Source: Anaerolineae bacterium (lineage in GTDB: Bacteria; Chloroflexota; Anaerolineae; Aggregatilineales; Phototrophicaceae). Taken from it: a DNA stretch of 64,000 bases. A program made the position numbers and the translations under genes. The notes under the pieces were generated by a model, which searched no databases, was not told the DNA's origin, and saw only the letters and a program-made list of their open reading frames with translations. This document shows positions 17,848 to 25,716 of the stretch, piece by piece (position 1 is the first letter of the stretch; every line of letters begins with the position of its first letter). The stretch covers positions 1 to 64,000 of the forward strand of contig JALOOG010000019.1 in NCBI GenBank assembly GCA_025454525.1, written 5' to 3'.

Positions 17848-18464
17848 GTTCCAAATTGACGATCACCCGCATCACCAAGACCGGGGACAATAAAGCCTAC
17901 CTCGTTTAGATGACTATCGACGGTAGCGACATGGATCGGGACATCTGGATGCGCCTCACTTAGCCGTTTGACCCCCTCTGGTGCGGCGATCAAGCCCATA
18001 TATTTGATCCGCTTGACTCCCCAGCGTTTGAGAATGTCGATCGTTGCAGTCGCTGATCCTCCGGTGGCTAACATCGGATCTAAGACTAAGCACATCTCAA
18101 TCGTCGGTGCCGAAGGCAATTTATTGTAATACTCCACCGGACGTAGGGTTTTTTCATCGCGATACAAGCCGATGTGCCAAACTTGTGTATTCGGTAACAA
18201 CTCTAACACGCCTTCAACCATGCCTAATCCTGCCCGTAGGATCGGGACGATGCCAATCTCTGGTGCTTTAAAACCAGAGGTTTCAGCGAGTGGCGTTTGC
18301 ACGGTATAAGGGGTAAGCGGGATGTCTTGGGTGGCCTCATAACAGAGGAGTAAGGCTAATTCGCGCACCAAGCCGCGAAAATCGCGATGACCCGTTTCTA
18401 TCGATCGTAACATGGTGAGTTTATGTTTGACCAAAGGGTGTTGAGACACAAATAACTTTGACAT
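17844..18464 (-). CDS. upp: Uracil phosphoribosyltransferase
   Basis: Salvages uracil to UMP with PRPP. The 206-residue protein has the PRPP loop [12 protein letters not shown], the N-terminal [15 protein letters not shown] and the C-terminal [14 protein letters not shown], all family signatures at full length. It is read from a TTGACA/TACAAT promoter that overlaps the ruvB promoter back to back. It complements the de novo pyr operon further on. Confidence 0.97.
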   Translation of the reverse strand: MSKLFVSQHPLVKHKLTMLRSIETGHRDFRGLVRELALLLCYEATQDIPLTPYTVQTPLAETSGFKAPEIGIVPILRAGLGMVEGVLELLPNTQVWHIGLYRDEKTLRPVEYYNKLPSAPTIEMCLVLDPMLATGGSATATIDILKRWGVKRIKYMGLIAAPEGVKRLSEAHPDVPIHVATVDSHLNEVGFIVPGLGDAGDRQFGT

Positions 18465-18499
18465 GAAAATTCCTTAGGGTGAGTGGCAAGGACAAGTTG

Positions 18500-18528
18500 A
18501 TTGTATTTAGCACAATTGCGCTTGTCAA
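18500..18528 (-). promoter_or_regulatory. upp promoter
   Basis: On the minus strand, TTGACA (18523-18528), a 17-bp spacer and TACAAT (18500-18505). The -35 box overlaps the -35 box of the ruvB promoter. Confidence 0.75.
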
Positions 18529-18549
18529 AGCCCGCGGGTAGGTTATACT
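18522..18549 (+). promoter_or_regulatory. ruvB promoter
   Basis: TTGTCA (18522-18527), a 16-bp spacer and TATACT (18544-18549). Transcription would start near 18556, giving a short leader to the ATG at 18584. Confidence 0.75.
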
Positions 18550-18583
18550 GAAAGTAGAACACCTATTCAAAAGGACAAAGCCC

Positions 18584-19630
18584 ATGACCGATGAAAATCG
18601 GTTAATCAGCAGTAATAAGCGTCAAAATGAACGCGAAAACATCGCGTTGCGTCCCCAACGGTTGAGTGACATCACGGGACAAGACAAAGTACGCGAAAAT
18701 TTACAGATCATGTTAGACGCGGCCCGCAACCGTAAAGAACCGATCAGCCATATCCTATTTTATGGCCCGCCAGGGTTGGGTAAGACCTCACTTGCCTTTG
18801 TGATCGCGAATGAAATGGGGGCGAATATCCGTATCACTGCCGGCCCATCGATCGAACGTGCTGGTGATTTAGCCGCGATCTTAACCCATCTCAAGCAAGG
18901 GGACATCCTGTTTATTGATGAGATCCATCGCTTGGGACGCGCTGTTGAAGAAATTTTATATCCCGCAATGGAAGATTTCGCATTAGACATTGTGATCGGC
19001 AAAGGGCCGGCGGCAAAAAATGTTCGCCTCAACTTACCGCGTTTTACCGTGATCGGTGCGACTACCCGCTTATCCCTGTTAGCTGGGCCACTCCGGGATC
19101 GCTTTGGAGCGCGCTTTCGCTTAGATTTTTACGATCAAAAGGCCATGGCGCAAATTATCACCCGTGCGGCCGGACTTTTGAAGATCGGGATCGAACCAGA
19201 AGGCACACTTGAGATCGCCCGGCGCGCCCGTGGGACTCCCCGTATCGCGATTCGCCTTTTGGAGCGCGTGCGCGATTATGCTCAAACCCGCGCTGATGGG
19301 GTGATCACGGGTGAGGTTGCGATCAAGGCGTTGGATTTGTTAGATATTGACCCCTTAGGCTTGGATGATGTGGATCGGCGTATTTTACGCACGATCATCG
19401 AAAAATTTAACGGAGGCCCGGTCGGACTTAGCACCATCGGCGCATCTATCAGCGAGGATAGCGCAACGATCATGGATGTCTATGAACCGTTTTTACTTCA
19501 GTTGGGCTTTTTGGCCCGTACCAATCGTGGTCGGATTGTGACCCGTCATGCTTATACCCATCTGGGTATTCCGATCCCTGATACGCCGCCCCAAGATGAA
19601 GAAATCAGCGATCAACCCCCTTTGTTTTAA
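18584..19630 (+). CDS. ruvB: Holliday junction branch migration ATPase RuvB
   Basis: Hexameric motor that drives branch migration with RuvA. The 348-residue protein has Walker [10 protein letters not shown] (61-69), Walker B DEIH (112-115), [18 protein letters not shown] and the C-terminal winged helix with [10 protein letters not shown] and [17 protein letters not shown] precedes the start. ruvA and ruvC are not in this window. The DUF488 gene begins 12 bases after the stop, so the next genes may be co-transcribed. Confidence 0.97.
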   Translation: MTDENRLISSNKRQNERENIALRPQRLSDITGQDKVRENLQIMLDAARNRKEPISHILFYGPPGLGKTSLAFVIANEMGANIRITAGPSIERAGDLAAILTHLKQGDILFIDEIHRLGRAVEEILYPAMEDFALDIVIGKGPAAKNVRLNLPRFTVIGATTRLSLLAGPLRDRFGARFRLDFYDQKAMAQIITRAAGLLKIGIEPEGTLEIARRARGTPRIAIRLLERVRDYAQTRADGVITGEVAIKALDLLDIDPLGLDDVDRRILRTIIEKFNGGPVGLSTIGASISEDSATIMDVYEPFLLQLGFLARTNRGRIVTRHAYTHLGIPIPDTPPQDEEISDQPPLF

Positions 19631-19642
19631 GAGGTAGATTTA

Positions 19643-20383
19643 ATGACCAAAGTGACCTCCATTGAACTTAAAATTTCCCAAGAGCTGCTTGATCGTGCTT
19701 TTCAGCTTTCAGGTCAATTGAATACAACCCCCGAAAATGTCTTGATCGCATGGTTAGAGCGCGGCGCGTTGATCGAAGAGATCCCGAATATCCCCGCTTC
19801 ACAGGAACATTTAACACTCTATACTATTGGCCATAGCAACCTATCGCTTGAAGATTTTATCGCTTCACTACACGCACATCAGATTCACACGCTGATCGAT
19901 GTCCGGAGTGTGCCGTCTAGCCAATACAACCCACACTTTAACCGGAACAACTTAGAGGGATCGCTCAAAGAAAACGGCTTTGAATATCGTTTTGCCGGGG
20001 AGTACCTAGGCGGACGACCCGATGATCCCAACCTCTACAAAGGCAGCCATGTCCCAGATAAAGGGACAAAGCGCGAAGACTTCTTAGAACTGGTACAGTA
20101 TGAAGAAGTCATGAAAAGCGAGAAATACCTTGCTGGATTACGGGGCTTGCTACAAATTATCCGCAATGCCGCGAAATATGATCAGCAGGTTGCGATTATG
20201 TGTAGCGAAGGCAACCCCTTAGACTGTCATCGACATCATTTGATCGCCCGCTCATTAATAGATCCAAAAGTAAAAGTTGTCAACACAGAAGTTCAGGTTT
20301 ATCATATCTTGCGCGATCGAAAATTAGAAAAAGTTGAGGGTAACGGGTTTGATGAATCGCCTTCGCAACCCTCACTTTTATAG
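19643..20383 (+). CDS. DUF488 family protein with N-terminal extension
   Basis: The DUF488 core runs from about residue 55: YTIGHSNLSLEDFIASL, then LIDVRSVPSSQYNPHFNR, FAGEYLGGRP, and IMCSEGNPLDCHRHHLIA. The conserved GHS, DVR and C-x(7)-CHR residues are all present and look like an active site. The first 50 residues have a ribbon-helix-helix-like start (SIELKISQELLDRAF), possibly DNA-binding. The biochemical role of DUF488 is unsettled. A second DUF488 gene follows after 12 bases. Confidence 0.8.
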   Translation: MTKVTSIELKISQELLDRAFQLSGQLNTTPENVLIAWLERGALIEEIPNIPASQEHLTLYTIGHSNLSLEDFIASLHAHQIHTLIDVRSVPSSQYNPHFNRNNLEGSLKENGFEYRFAGEYLGGRPDDPNLYKGSHVPDKGTKREDFLELVQYEEVMKSEKYLAGLRGLLQIIRNAAKYDQQVAIMCSEGNPLDCHRHHLIARSLIDPKVKVVNTEVQVYHILRDRKLEKVEGNGFDESPSQPSLL

Positions 20384-20395
20384 AAATGCGGGATC

Positions 20396-20836
20396 ATGGA
20401 TCTATTTACGATTGGTTTTACTCAAAAAACCGCTGAACAGTTCTTTGGTTTGTTACAACAGCATCAAGTCACCGTCTTGGTGGATACCCGTCTAAAGCCT
20501 GATTCACAATTGAGCGGTTTTGCCAAAGGGCGCGATCTGCCTTATTTTTTGCATCGTTTAATCGGATGCGATTACCGTGCGATGCCGCAAATGGCCCCCA
20601 CCGACGGTCTACTCAAACAATATCGCCAAGACTCACAATGGGATCTCTATGAGCTGGCGTTTAATGCGCTGTTACAGGAACGACAGTTGATCACACACCT
20701 TGATCGTGCTTGGTGGGGGAGTCAGCGTGCGTGTCTGCTGTGTAGTGAACATGAACCCGATCACTGTCATCGCCGCTTGGTGGCCGATTATCTCGCGTCA
20801 CACTGGGCTGATCTCACGATTCATCATCTGATGTAA
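20396..20836 (+). CDS. DUF488 family protein, short paralogue
   Basis: A 146-residue DUF488 core without extension: LFTIGFTQKTAEQFF, VLVDTRLKPDSQLSGFAKG, DLPYFL, and LLCSEHEPDHCHRRLVADYL. It differs from the gene upstream in having GFT for GHS and DTR for DVR, so the two are diverged rather than recent duplicates. It lies 12 bases after the first DUF488 gene and 10 bases before the dual-OB candidate. Confidence 0.8.
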   Translation: MDLFTIGFTQKTAEQFFGLLQQHQVTVLVDTRLKPDSQLSGFAKGRDLPYFLHRLIGCDYRAMPQMAPTDGLLKQYRQDSQWDLYELAFNALLQERQLITHLDRAWWGSQRACLLCSEHEPDHCHRRLVADYLASHWADLTIHHLM

Positions 20837-20846
20837 GGGTGCGCTG

Positions 20847-21617
20847 ATGTGGACTGAAATTTTGATCCTTGATGTCACCCAGATGAACCCAACCGATCAG
20901 CGCGTCTGTGTGGCTGGAGTCGATAAACATTGGAAATACATCCGTTTAGATCTCCCTGCCCCCGGCATTACGCGAAGCACCCTCCATCAATTGACTCATG
21001 ACGGGGCATCGATCTTAATCCGTCCACAAGCGGTTATTACCGTATCTGTCACCCCCAAGAAAAAACTCACTGCCCCTCACCTTGAAGATCACGATTGGTA
21101 CATTGAACGCGGGATCAAGTCGTATCGTTTAGCGACCCACGAGAAATTTTATAATGCGTTAAATCAGCTCACGTTTCCGACGGTAGAATCGATTTTTAAG
21201 GTCAAATTTCCCCGTAATCGCAATGTCCCTAAGGGGAATGGCGCTTGTTCTTTGGGGGTGATCAAACCTGTATCCGTGCAATCAGTAGAGTTCAAATTTT
21301 TGGAACTTTACCAAAAACAAGGATACAAAATCTCGTTTACCGATGGTCAAGGTGAGCGCTATCAAGACATCACGATCACCGACTTGTCCTTACAAACCTA
21401 TGTTAAAGCGCAACACGCTAACGGCAAGCCGTTTGATCAAATTGCCTTAGCGTTACAGCAAATTTTTTCAACCACGCCGATCTGGTTATGTCTGGGACTG
21501 ACGCGTGAATATCAAGGTCATCATTGGTTGCAAGTCAGCGGGATCTATACAGAACCAGATTACCTTGAAGGCCGCTGTTTTGCTGATTATGATCATCCCA
21601 CGATAGAGCAACCCTAG
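20847..21617 (+). CDS. Probable dual-OB-domain protein linked to DUF488
   Basis: A 256-residue protein without signal peptide or membrane helix. It begins with a beta-rich stretch (EILILDVTQMNPTDQRVCVAGVD) and ends with LCLGLTREYQGHHWLQVSGIYTEPDYLEG. That layout resembles the dual-OB proteins that often sit beside DUF488 genes, which is the main reason for the call. OB folds usually bind nucleic acid. The gene is tightly packed with the two DUF488 genes and 12 bases before queA. The assignment rests on recall, not a search. Confidence 0.5.
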   Translation: MWTEILILDVTQMNPTDQRVCVAGVDKHWKYIRLDLPAPGITRSTLHQLTHDGASILIRPQAVITVSVTPKKKLTAPHLEDHDWYIERGIKSYRLATHEKFYNALNQLTFPTVESIFKVKFPRNRNVPKGNGACSLGVIKPVSVQSVEFKFLELYQKQGYKISFTDGQGERYQDITITDLSLQTYVKAQHANGKPFDQIALALQQIFSTTPIWLCLGLTREYQGHHWLQVSGIYTEPDYLEGRCFADYDHPTIEQP

Positions 21618-21629
21618 GAATGAGATCCC

Positions 21630-22694
21630 TTGAAACTCAGTGACTTTGATTATGATTTACCCGAACAGTTCATCGCGCAAGCGCCGATTGAGCCGCGTGA
21701 TGCGTCTAAATTAATGGTGTTACACCGCGACTCGCAACAGCTTGAGCATCGGATTTTTCGAGACATTAGCGATTATTTACGCCCCGGCGATGTCTTGGTG
21801 ATGAATACGACCCGCGTGATCCCGGCGCGACTCCCAGCAACCAAAAGCACGGGCGGCGCAGCGGAGATCCTCTTGTTACGGATGCTTACTCCCACCCGTT
21901 GGCGTGCCTTGATCGGTGGGCGCAATATCCCGATCGGCGCAACCCTCACTTTAGCCAATGGTGTGATCGCCACGGTGATCGCGGATCTGGGAGAAGCAGA
22001 ACGCGAGATCGAATTTGATCAAGTGCTTACGGGAGAATTGCTTGACCAGATCGGCAAGATCCCGTTACCGCCGTATATTCAGATCGCGGAAATTGACCCG
22101 GAACGCTATCAAACTGTCTATAACCGTGAAGCCGGGTCGGCCGCTGCACCTACCGCCGGACTGCACTTTACACCGGAACTCCTCTTAAAATTGCGCGATC
22201 AAGGCGTGTTATTTGCCTATTGCGTGCTACATATCGGGCTTGATACCTTTGCACCCGTCAAAGTGGATGAGATCGAACAGCACAAGATCCACAGTGAACG
22301 TGCGATCCTCACGGCCGAAAATGCCAAGATCATCAATGACGCAAAATTGGCCGGTGGGCGGATCATCGCGATCGGCACGACCAGTACACGCACCCTTGAA
22401 ACGGCCGGTATCCTGAGTGCGGGGGGTGATCCGAGTCATCCGCACGAAAATCAAGATGTGTGTGCGTGGCGACCCGTGATCGCCTTTGAGCGTGATACCA
22501 ATCTGTTTATCTACCCCGGTTACAAATGGCGTACTGTGGATGCGATGATCACCAATTTTCATCTGCCAAAATCGACCTTGATGATGATGATCAGCAGTTT
22601 CGCCGGTCGTGAATTTGTCATGCGTGCTTATGAGACGGCTAAACAAGAGGCTTATCGCTTCTTCTCATTCGGAGATGCGATGTTAATCCTCTGA
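21630..22694 (+). CDS. queA: tRNA preQ1(34) S-adenosylmethionine ribosyltransferase-isomerase
   Basis: Transfers the ribosyl part of SAM to preQ1 in tRNA on the route to queuosine. The 354-residue protein has FDYDLPEQFIAQAP at the start, DVLVMNTTRVIPARL, TVYNREAGSAAAPTAGLHF and TNFHLPKSTLMMM near the end. The start codon is TTG (21630) with AGGAATGAG just upstream. Its last 12 bases overlap the GNAT gene on the other strand. Confidence 0.96.
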   Translation: MKLSDFDYDLPEQFIAQAPIEPRDASKLMVLHRDSQQLEHRIFRDISDYLRPGDVLVMNTTRVIPARLPATKSTGGAAEILLLRMLTPTRWRALIGGRNIPIGATLTLANGVIATVIADLGEAEREIEFDQVLTGELLDQIGKIPLPPYIQIAEIDPERYQTVYNREAGSAAAPTAGLHFTPELLLKLRDQGVLFAYCVLHIGLDTFAPVKVDEIEQHKIHSERAILTAENAKIINDAKLAGGRIIAIGTTSTRTLETAGILSAGGDPSHPHENQDVCAWRPVIAFERDTNLFIYPGYKWRTVDAMITNFHLPKSTLMMMISSFAGREFVMRAYETAKQEAYRFFSFGDAMLIL

Positions 22695-23282
22695 CAACCT
22701 GGCCGCAAAACCAGACGGATAACGGGTTTCCCATTCTTCACGCAAAATCCCATAACCAAGCCCGTCGTAGTATTGACCGTCCACGATCCGCGCCTTGCGG
22801 AAACAGGCTTCTTCTCGATAGCCGACTTTTTCTGCAAGGCGGATCATGCCACGATTGCCTGACCATGTTCGCAAGTCTAAACGCACGATCTGGGGCAGGG
22901 TATGGAACAAATACTCACTCCATAATCCCAACGCCTCATAACCGCGCCCTTTGCCCCATTCTGCTGGATCATGGATCACGATTCCGACCGCTAACCAAGC
23001 CGTCTCTTCGCTGATCCAATACCAGGACATGGTGCCGAGAAAGCGATCACTCGCTTGATCCGCGATTACTAAACGCAAGCGGGGAGTCGGAAAATCAGAC
23101 TCCGGTATTCGACGGCGCAAATTGTGGATAATCCCTTGAACCCCTTCTGAGGTGGGACGTGCGTAATAGGGGCCGTCTAACTGATGCCATTGGTGATGCG
23201 GTTGCATCCATTCGGCATAAACCTCCAGATCCGCTAAAATCCAATCGCGGAGTTTGGTTGTCTTACCCATGAGTTCAATCAT
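22683..23282 (-). CDS. GNAT-family N-acetyltransferase
   Basis: A 199-residue protein of the RimJ/RimL-like branch. It shows TTKLRDWILADLEVYAEWM at the start, RFLGTMSWYWIS, the acetyl-CoA loop EWGKGRGYEALGL, and RLDLRTWSGNRGMIRLAEKVGYREE. ATG 23282 is chosen because AGAGGT lies just upstream; the open frame continues to 23321 without a better site. It converges on queA with a 12-base overlap. The acceptor is unknown. Confidence 0.82.
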   Translation of the reverse strand: MIELMGKTTKLRDWILADLEVYAEWMQPHHQWHQLDGPYYARPTSEGVQGIIHNLRRRIPESDFPTPRLRLVIADQASDRFLGTMSWYWISEETAWLAVGIVIHDPAEWGKGRGYEALGLWSEYLFHTLPQIVRLDLRTWSGNRGMIRLAEKVGYREEACFRKARIVDGQYYDGLGYGILREEWETRYPSGFAARLSED

Positions 23283-23344
23283 ATTACCTCTTTTAAAAAA
23301 GTCTGATCGGACAATTAACAACCCCGTATTTTAAGATCCCCGTT

Positions 23345-23585
23345 TCCAGTGGCGGCAAAGAGGAAAAAATTTATTCAGCGACCGCGGCAAGGTAATCTTT
23401 AGGGCTACCTGATACACCTCAAAAACTCTGAGTCGCGCTGTTTATTCCATTTCATCGGGGACTCCCAAAGATGATCGTTGTCGTATTGTGTGATCATAGC
23501 ACAGATGAGCGGAAAAATCGTAACAAATGTCCATTTTTTAGCGCTTATCTAAATTTGTGGTGATTGGTGTAGTGCCTCATTGAGT
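23345..23585 (+). repeat. Long dispersed intergenic module, copy B
   Basis: This gene-free stretch shares ordered blocks with 6690-6965: GGCGGCAAAG, AAAATTTATT, GCGACCGCGGCA, TCGTATTG, ATAGCACAGATGAGCGG, AAAAATCGTAACAAATGT and TAGCGCTTAT. Spacing differs by tens of bases. It lies between the GNAT gene start and the DUF1003 leader promoter. Confidence 0.6.
23495..23530 (+). repeat. Dispersed intergenic element, copy 3
   Basis: CATAGCACAGATGAGCGG followed by AAAAATCGTAACAAATGT. The right arm of the palindrome is lost here (CCAT in place of TACG). Confidence 0.7.
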
Positions 23586-23662
23586 GGGTACGGCTTACTG
23601 CTTTGAACCAATCAGTAGCTATTACACCCACAAGCTTAGCCACTCCCTGTGTAAAAGTGTGC

Positions 23663-23690
23663 TTGACAGATCTCAAAAAGCGAGTATATT
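23663..23690 (+). promoter_or_regulatory. Strong sigma70-type promoter of the DUF1003 leader
   Basis: TTGACA (23663-23668), a 16-bp spacer and TATATT (23685-23690). Transcription would start near 23697. The start codon of the next gene is over 320 bases away, so the leader RNA is long. Confidence 0.8.
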
Positions 23691-23699
23691 TTTAAATGT

Positions 23700-23732
23700 C
23701 AGCGGGAAACAACATCTGCCCGCTGTCTTTTT
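23700..23732 (+). terminator. Hairpin with T run at the very 5' end of the DUF1003 leader
   Basis: CAGCGGG (23700-23706) pairs with CCCGCTG (23719-23725), then TCTTTTT (23726-23732). It looks like an intrinsic terminator but sits only a few bases after the predicted transcription start. Confidence 0.65.
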
Positions 23733-23742
23733 GTCCGTTATC

Positions 23743-23906
23743 TAGAGCGAGTTCACATGAACACCGACGATAGTCGAAATTCAACCGAACGTAAGCCGCC
23801 CCTAGCTGGCGGTGGTAACGCTCTCCGGTCAATTCCCCTGTAAAACGCTTCTAAGCGCGGGGAATAGGACCCGCGTTATCACCGGCTCTGCGTGGCAGCG
23901 TAGAGC
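23743..23906 (+). ncRNA. Structured leader RNA of unknown class before the DUF1003 gene
   Basis: Six helices can be drawn by eye. AGAGCG (744-749) pairs with CGCTCT (819-824) and encloses three hairpins: GTTCA/TGAAC (751-762), CGAC-GATA-GTCG (765-776) and CCGCC/GGCGG (796-812). An alternative helix, CGGTGGTAACG (810-820) with CGTTATCACCG (874-884), excludes the first and encloses ATTCCCC/GGGGAAT (832-865) and CGCT-TCTA-AGCG (846-857). A last hairpin is GCTCTGCG/CGTAGAGC (885-906). All positions are 23,xxx. Two exclusive folds suggest a riboswitch-like device. It does not match classes I know. Confidence 0.55.
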
Positions 23907-24024
23907 AATAATCCTAAAACTAGTGGCACTTCCGTTCACAACAACTTCACACATCTAATTTTTTGACCTGCTGTCGTAGCGTTTGGTCACGCTGGCGACG
24001 TGTTGTGACGAAAGGAAGACCTTC

Positions 24025-24642
24025 ATGTACAACGATTTGCTGTTGGATCGTCTGGTTGCTGTCCCGAACGATGATGAAGAAACCCGTATCCAAGAATTGA
24101 TCACCGAGATCGAAGAATTGGATAGCCTGCTGAGTCCAGAAGCGCAAAACTTGATTCGCGATCTGCGTCCTGTCACCGTTTCGGATGATGTCTATGATGA
24201 CATTGATGAACATGCGACTTTCGGTGAAAAAATGTCCGATCGGTTGTCGAATTTCGCGGGGAGTTGGAAATTTATCCTCGGTTTTGTATTTTTTATGGCG
24301 GTCTGGATGGGCCTCAATGTCTATCTTGGTGCAGAAGCGTTTGATCCATTTCCGTTTATCCTGTTGAATCTGACCCTTAGCACGTTGGCGGCGTTACAAG
24401 CTCCCGTGATCCTGATGTCACAAAATCGGCAAGGAAACAAAGATCGTGCGGTCGCCCAAAACGACTATCAGGTGAATTTGAAGAACGAATTGGAAATTGT
24501 GGATCTGCATCGCAAGATGGACACGCTGTATCAAACGATCGAAATGCAAAATCGTTTGATGAATGCCCTTGTCACGGCACGGCGACAAGAACTCACCGCG
24601 ACGGTGAAGGCGATGGCGGCGCGCAAAGAAGACCTCATCTGA
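24025..24642 (+). CDS. DUF1003 membrane protein
   Basis: A 205-residue protein: an acidic N-terminal third, then two membrane helices (SWKFILGFVFFMAVWMGLNV and FPFILLNLTLSTLAALQAPV) ending in ILMSQNRQ, then a coiled-coil segment (NLKNELEIVDLHRKMDTLYQ). This is the DUF1003 layout; the function of the family is not known. ATG 24025 has AAAGGAAG (24011-24018) upstream and is preferred over the open frame's earlier start at 23983. It is preceded by the structured leader and strong promoter described above. Confidence 0.85.
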   Translation: MYNDLLLDRLVAVPNDDEETRIQELITEIEELDSLLSPEAQNLIRDLRPVTVSDDVYDDIDEHATFGEKMSDRLSNFAGSWKFILGFVFFMAVWMGLNVYLGAEAFDPFPFILLNLTLSTLAALQAPVILMSQNRQGNKDRAVAQNDYQVNLKNELEIVDLHRKMDTLYQTIEMQNRLMNALVTARRQELTATVKAMAARKEDLI

Positions 24643-24676
24643 CTTACGGCAGGGCGATCGTTGTTTATTTTCACCG

Positions 24677-24705
24677 TTGACGATCGCTTCTCTAATCATT
24701 ATAAT
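24677..24705 (+). promoter_or_regulatory. Promoter of the rplU-rpmA operon
   Basis: TTGACG (24677-24682), a 17-bp spacer and a consensus TATAAT (24700-24705). Transcription would start near 24712. A hairpin, GCGATCGT (24654-24661) with ACGATCGC (24680-24687), that may end DUF1003 transcription overlaps the -35 box. Confidence 0.85.
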
Positions 24706-24717
24706 GCTTCACACTTT

Positions 24718-24740
24718 CCCCGCCTTGCGCGGGGTCTTTT
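24718..24740 (+). terminator. Terminator-like hairpin at the start of the rplU leader
   Basis: CCCCGC (24718-24723) pairs with GCGGGG (24729-24734), then TCTTTT. It lies a few bases after the predicted start site. A second CCCCGC at 24763-24768 could pair with the same GCGGGG and break the terminator, which would allow attenuation control of the L21/L27 operon. Confidence 0.7.
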
Positions 24741-24828
24741 ATGAGTATCCCATGCCAATTTTCCCCGCAAGCTAGGTTTTATGTGAAAGACCGCGCAGCA
24801 GTGGAAATAAGCGAAGATTGGAGACAGC

Positions 24829-25140
24829 ATGTACGCAGTAATCCGTAGTGGCGGCCGTCAATACCGCGTCGCCCAAGGCGATCTCGTGGATGTGGAACGC
24901 CTACCACATGAAGTAGACCAACAAATTCAAATCACAGAGGTCTTGTTGATCGGCAATGGCGAGACGACCGTGATCGGTCAACCCATGGTTGAAGGGGTGT
25001 CGGTTACGGCCACGGTGATTGATCAATATCGTGGTAAAAAGATAATTGTGTTTAAATACCGTCAACGGACGAATTTCCGGCGTAAACGTGGGCATCGGCA
25101 ATATTACACCCGCTTGCGCGTGGACAGTATCAACGTTTAA
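24829..25140 (+). CDS. rplU: 50S ribosomal protein L21
   Basis: Binds 23S rRNA in the large subunit. The 103-residue protein starts MYAVIRSGGRQYRVAQGD and has IIVFKYRQRTNFRRKRGHRQ near the end, full L21 length. It is followed by rpmA, the usual partner. The transcript has a leader of about 115 bases with a terminator-like hairpin. Confidence 0.98.
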   Translation: MYAVIRSGGRQYRVAQGDLVDVERLPHEVDQQIQITEVLLIGNGETTVIGQPMVEGVSVTATVIDQYRGKKIIVFKYRQRTNFRRKRGHRQYYTRLRVDSINV

Positions 25141-25197
25141 CAGGTAAAATAGTGACGGTGACGGGTGACTCGGTGAGTTTGAAAAGGACTTTAAGCC

Positions 25198-25488
25198 ATG
25201 GCACATAAGAAAGGCGGCGGTTCTAGCCGCAACGGTCGCGATAGTAATGCACAGCGACTCGGCGTGAAGGTGTTCGGGGGGCAATATGTGATTCCGGGTA
25301 ACATCATCGTGCGCCAACGGGGGACAAAATTCCACCCTGGTAACAATGTTGGGATGGGCAAGGATCACACCTTGTTTGCGACCATCGAAGGCACAGTCGT
25401 GTTTGAATACAAACCCGGCGGCAATGGTAAGAAACAGGTCAGTGTGAAGCCACTTCCGCCTGAACTCTTAGCCGAAGCGGGCGATTAG
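25198..25488 (+). CDS. rpmA: 50S ribosomal protein L27
   Basis: L27 sits near the peptidyl transferase centre. The 96-residue protein begins [16 protein letters not shown] and has [20 protein letters not shown]. No cleavable N-terminal prepeptide is present. Its stop codon lies inside the first unit of a 32-bp repeat array, so the array arose at or spread from the end of the gene. Confidence 0.98.
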   Translation: MAHKKGGGSSRNGRDSNAQRLGVKVFGGQYVIPGNIIVRQRGTKFHPGNNVGMGKDHTLFATIEGTVVFEYKPGGNGKKQVSVKPLPPELLAEAGD

Positions 25489-25605
25489 TCGATCTTGATC
25501 GTGTCAAGCGGGGCGATTAGTCGATCTTGATCGTGTCAAGCGGGGCGATTGGTCGATCTGATCGTGCCAAGAGGGGCGATTAGTCGATCTTGATCGTGTC
25601 AAGCG
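25479..25605. repeat. Four-unit 32-bp tandem repeat overlapping the rpmA stop
   Basis: Units lie at 25479-25510, 25511-25542, 25543-25573 (31 bp) and 25574-25605. Units 1, 2 and 4 are identical, and unit 3 has three substitutions and a one-base loss. Each unit starts GGGCGATTAG and holds CGATCTTGATCG, plus a small hairpin CTTGA-TCGTG-TCAAG. The first unit encodes the last residues and stop of L27. Confidence 0.97.
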
Positions 25606-25611
25606 GGGTGG

Positions 25612-25648
25612 GGCGGGGAAACCGATCCTATACCCCGCCTCTTTTTTT
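25612..25648 (+). terminator. Intrinsic terminator after rplU-rpmA
   Basis: GGCGGGG (25612-25618) pairs with CCCCGCC (25633-25639), followed by a T tract of seven. It separates rpmA from the L31 gene. Confidence 0.9.
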
Positions 25649-25716
25649 CCATATATCTAGACCGCATCACGCTACTCAAACTCCAGAGCCGTGATGCACG
25701 CTGAGGAGCATAAGTC

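Noticed and set aside
23744-23824. Cloverleaf-like, tRNA-sized fold in the DUF1003 leader
   Set aside because: It lacks the conserved T-loop sequence, a plausible anticodon loop and D-loop GG. It fits a leader structure better.
25479-25605. 32-bp repeats considered as a CRISPR array
   Set aside because: The units are directly adjacent with no unique spacers, and no cas gene is present.
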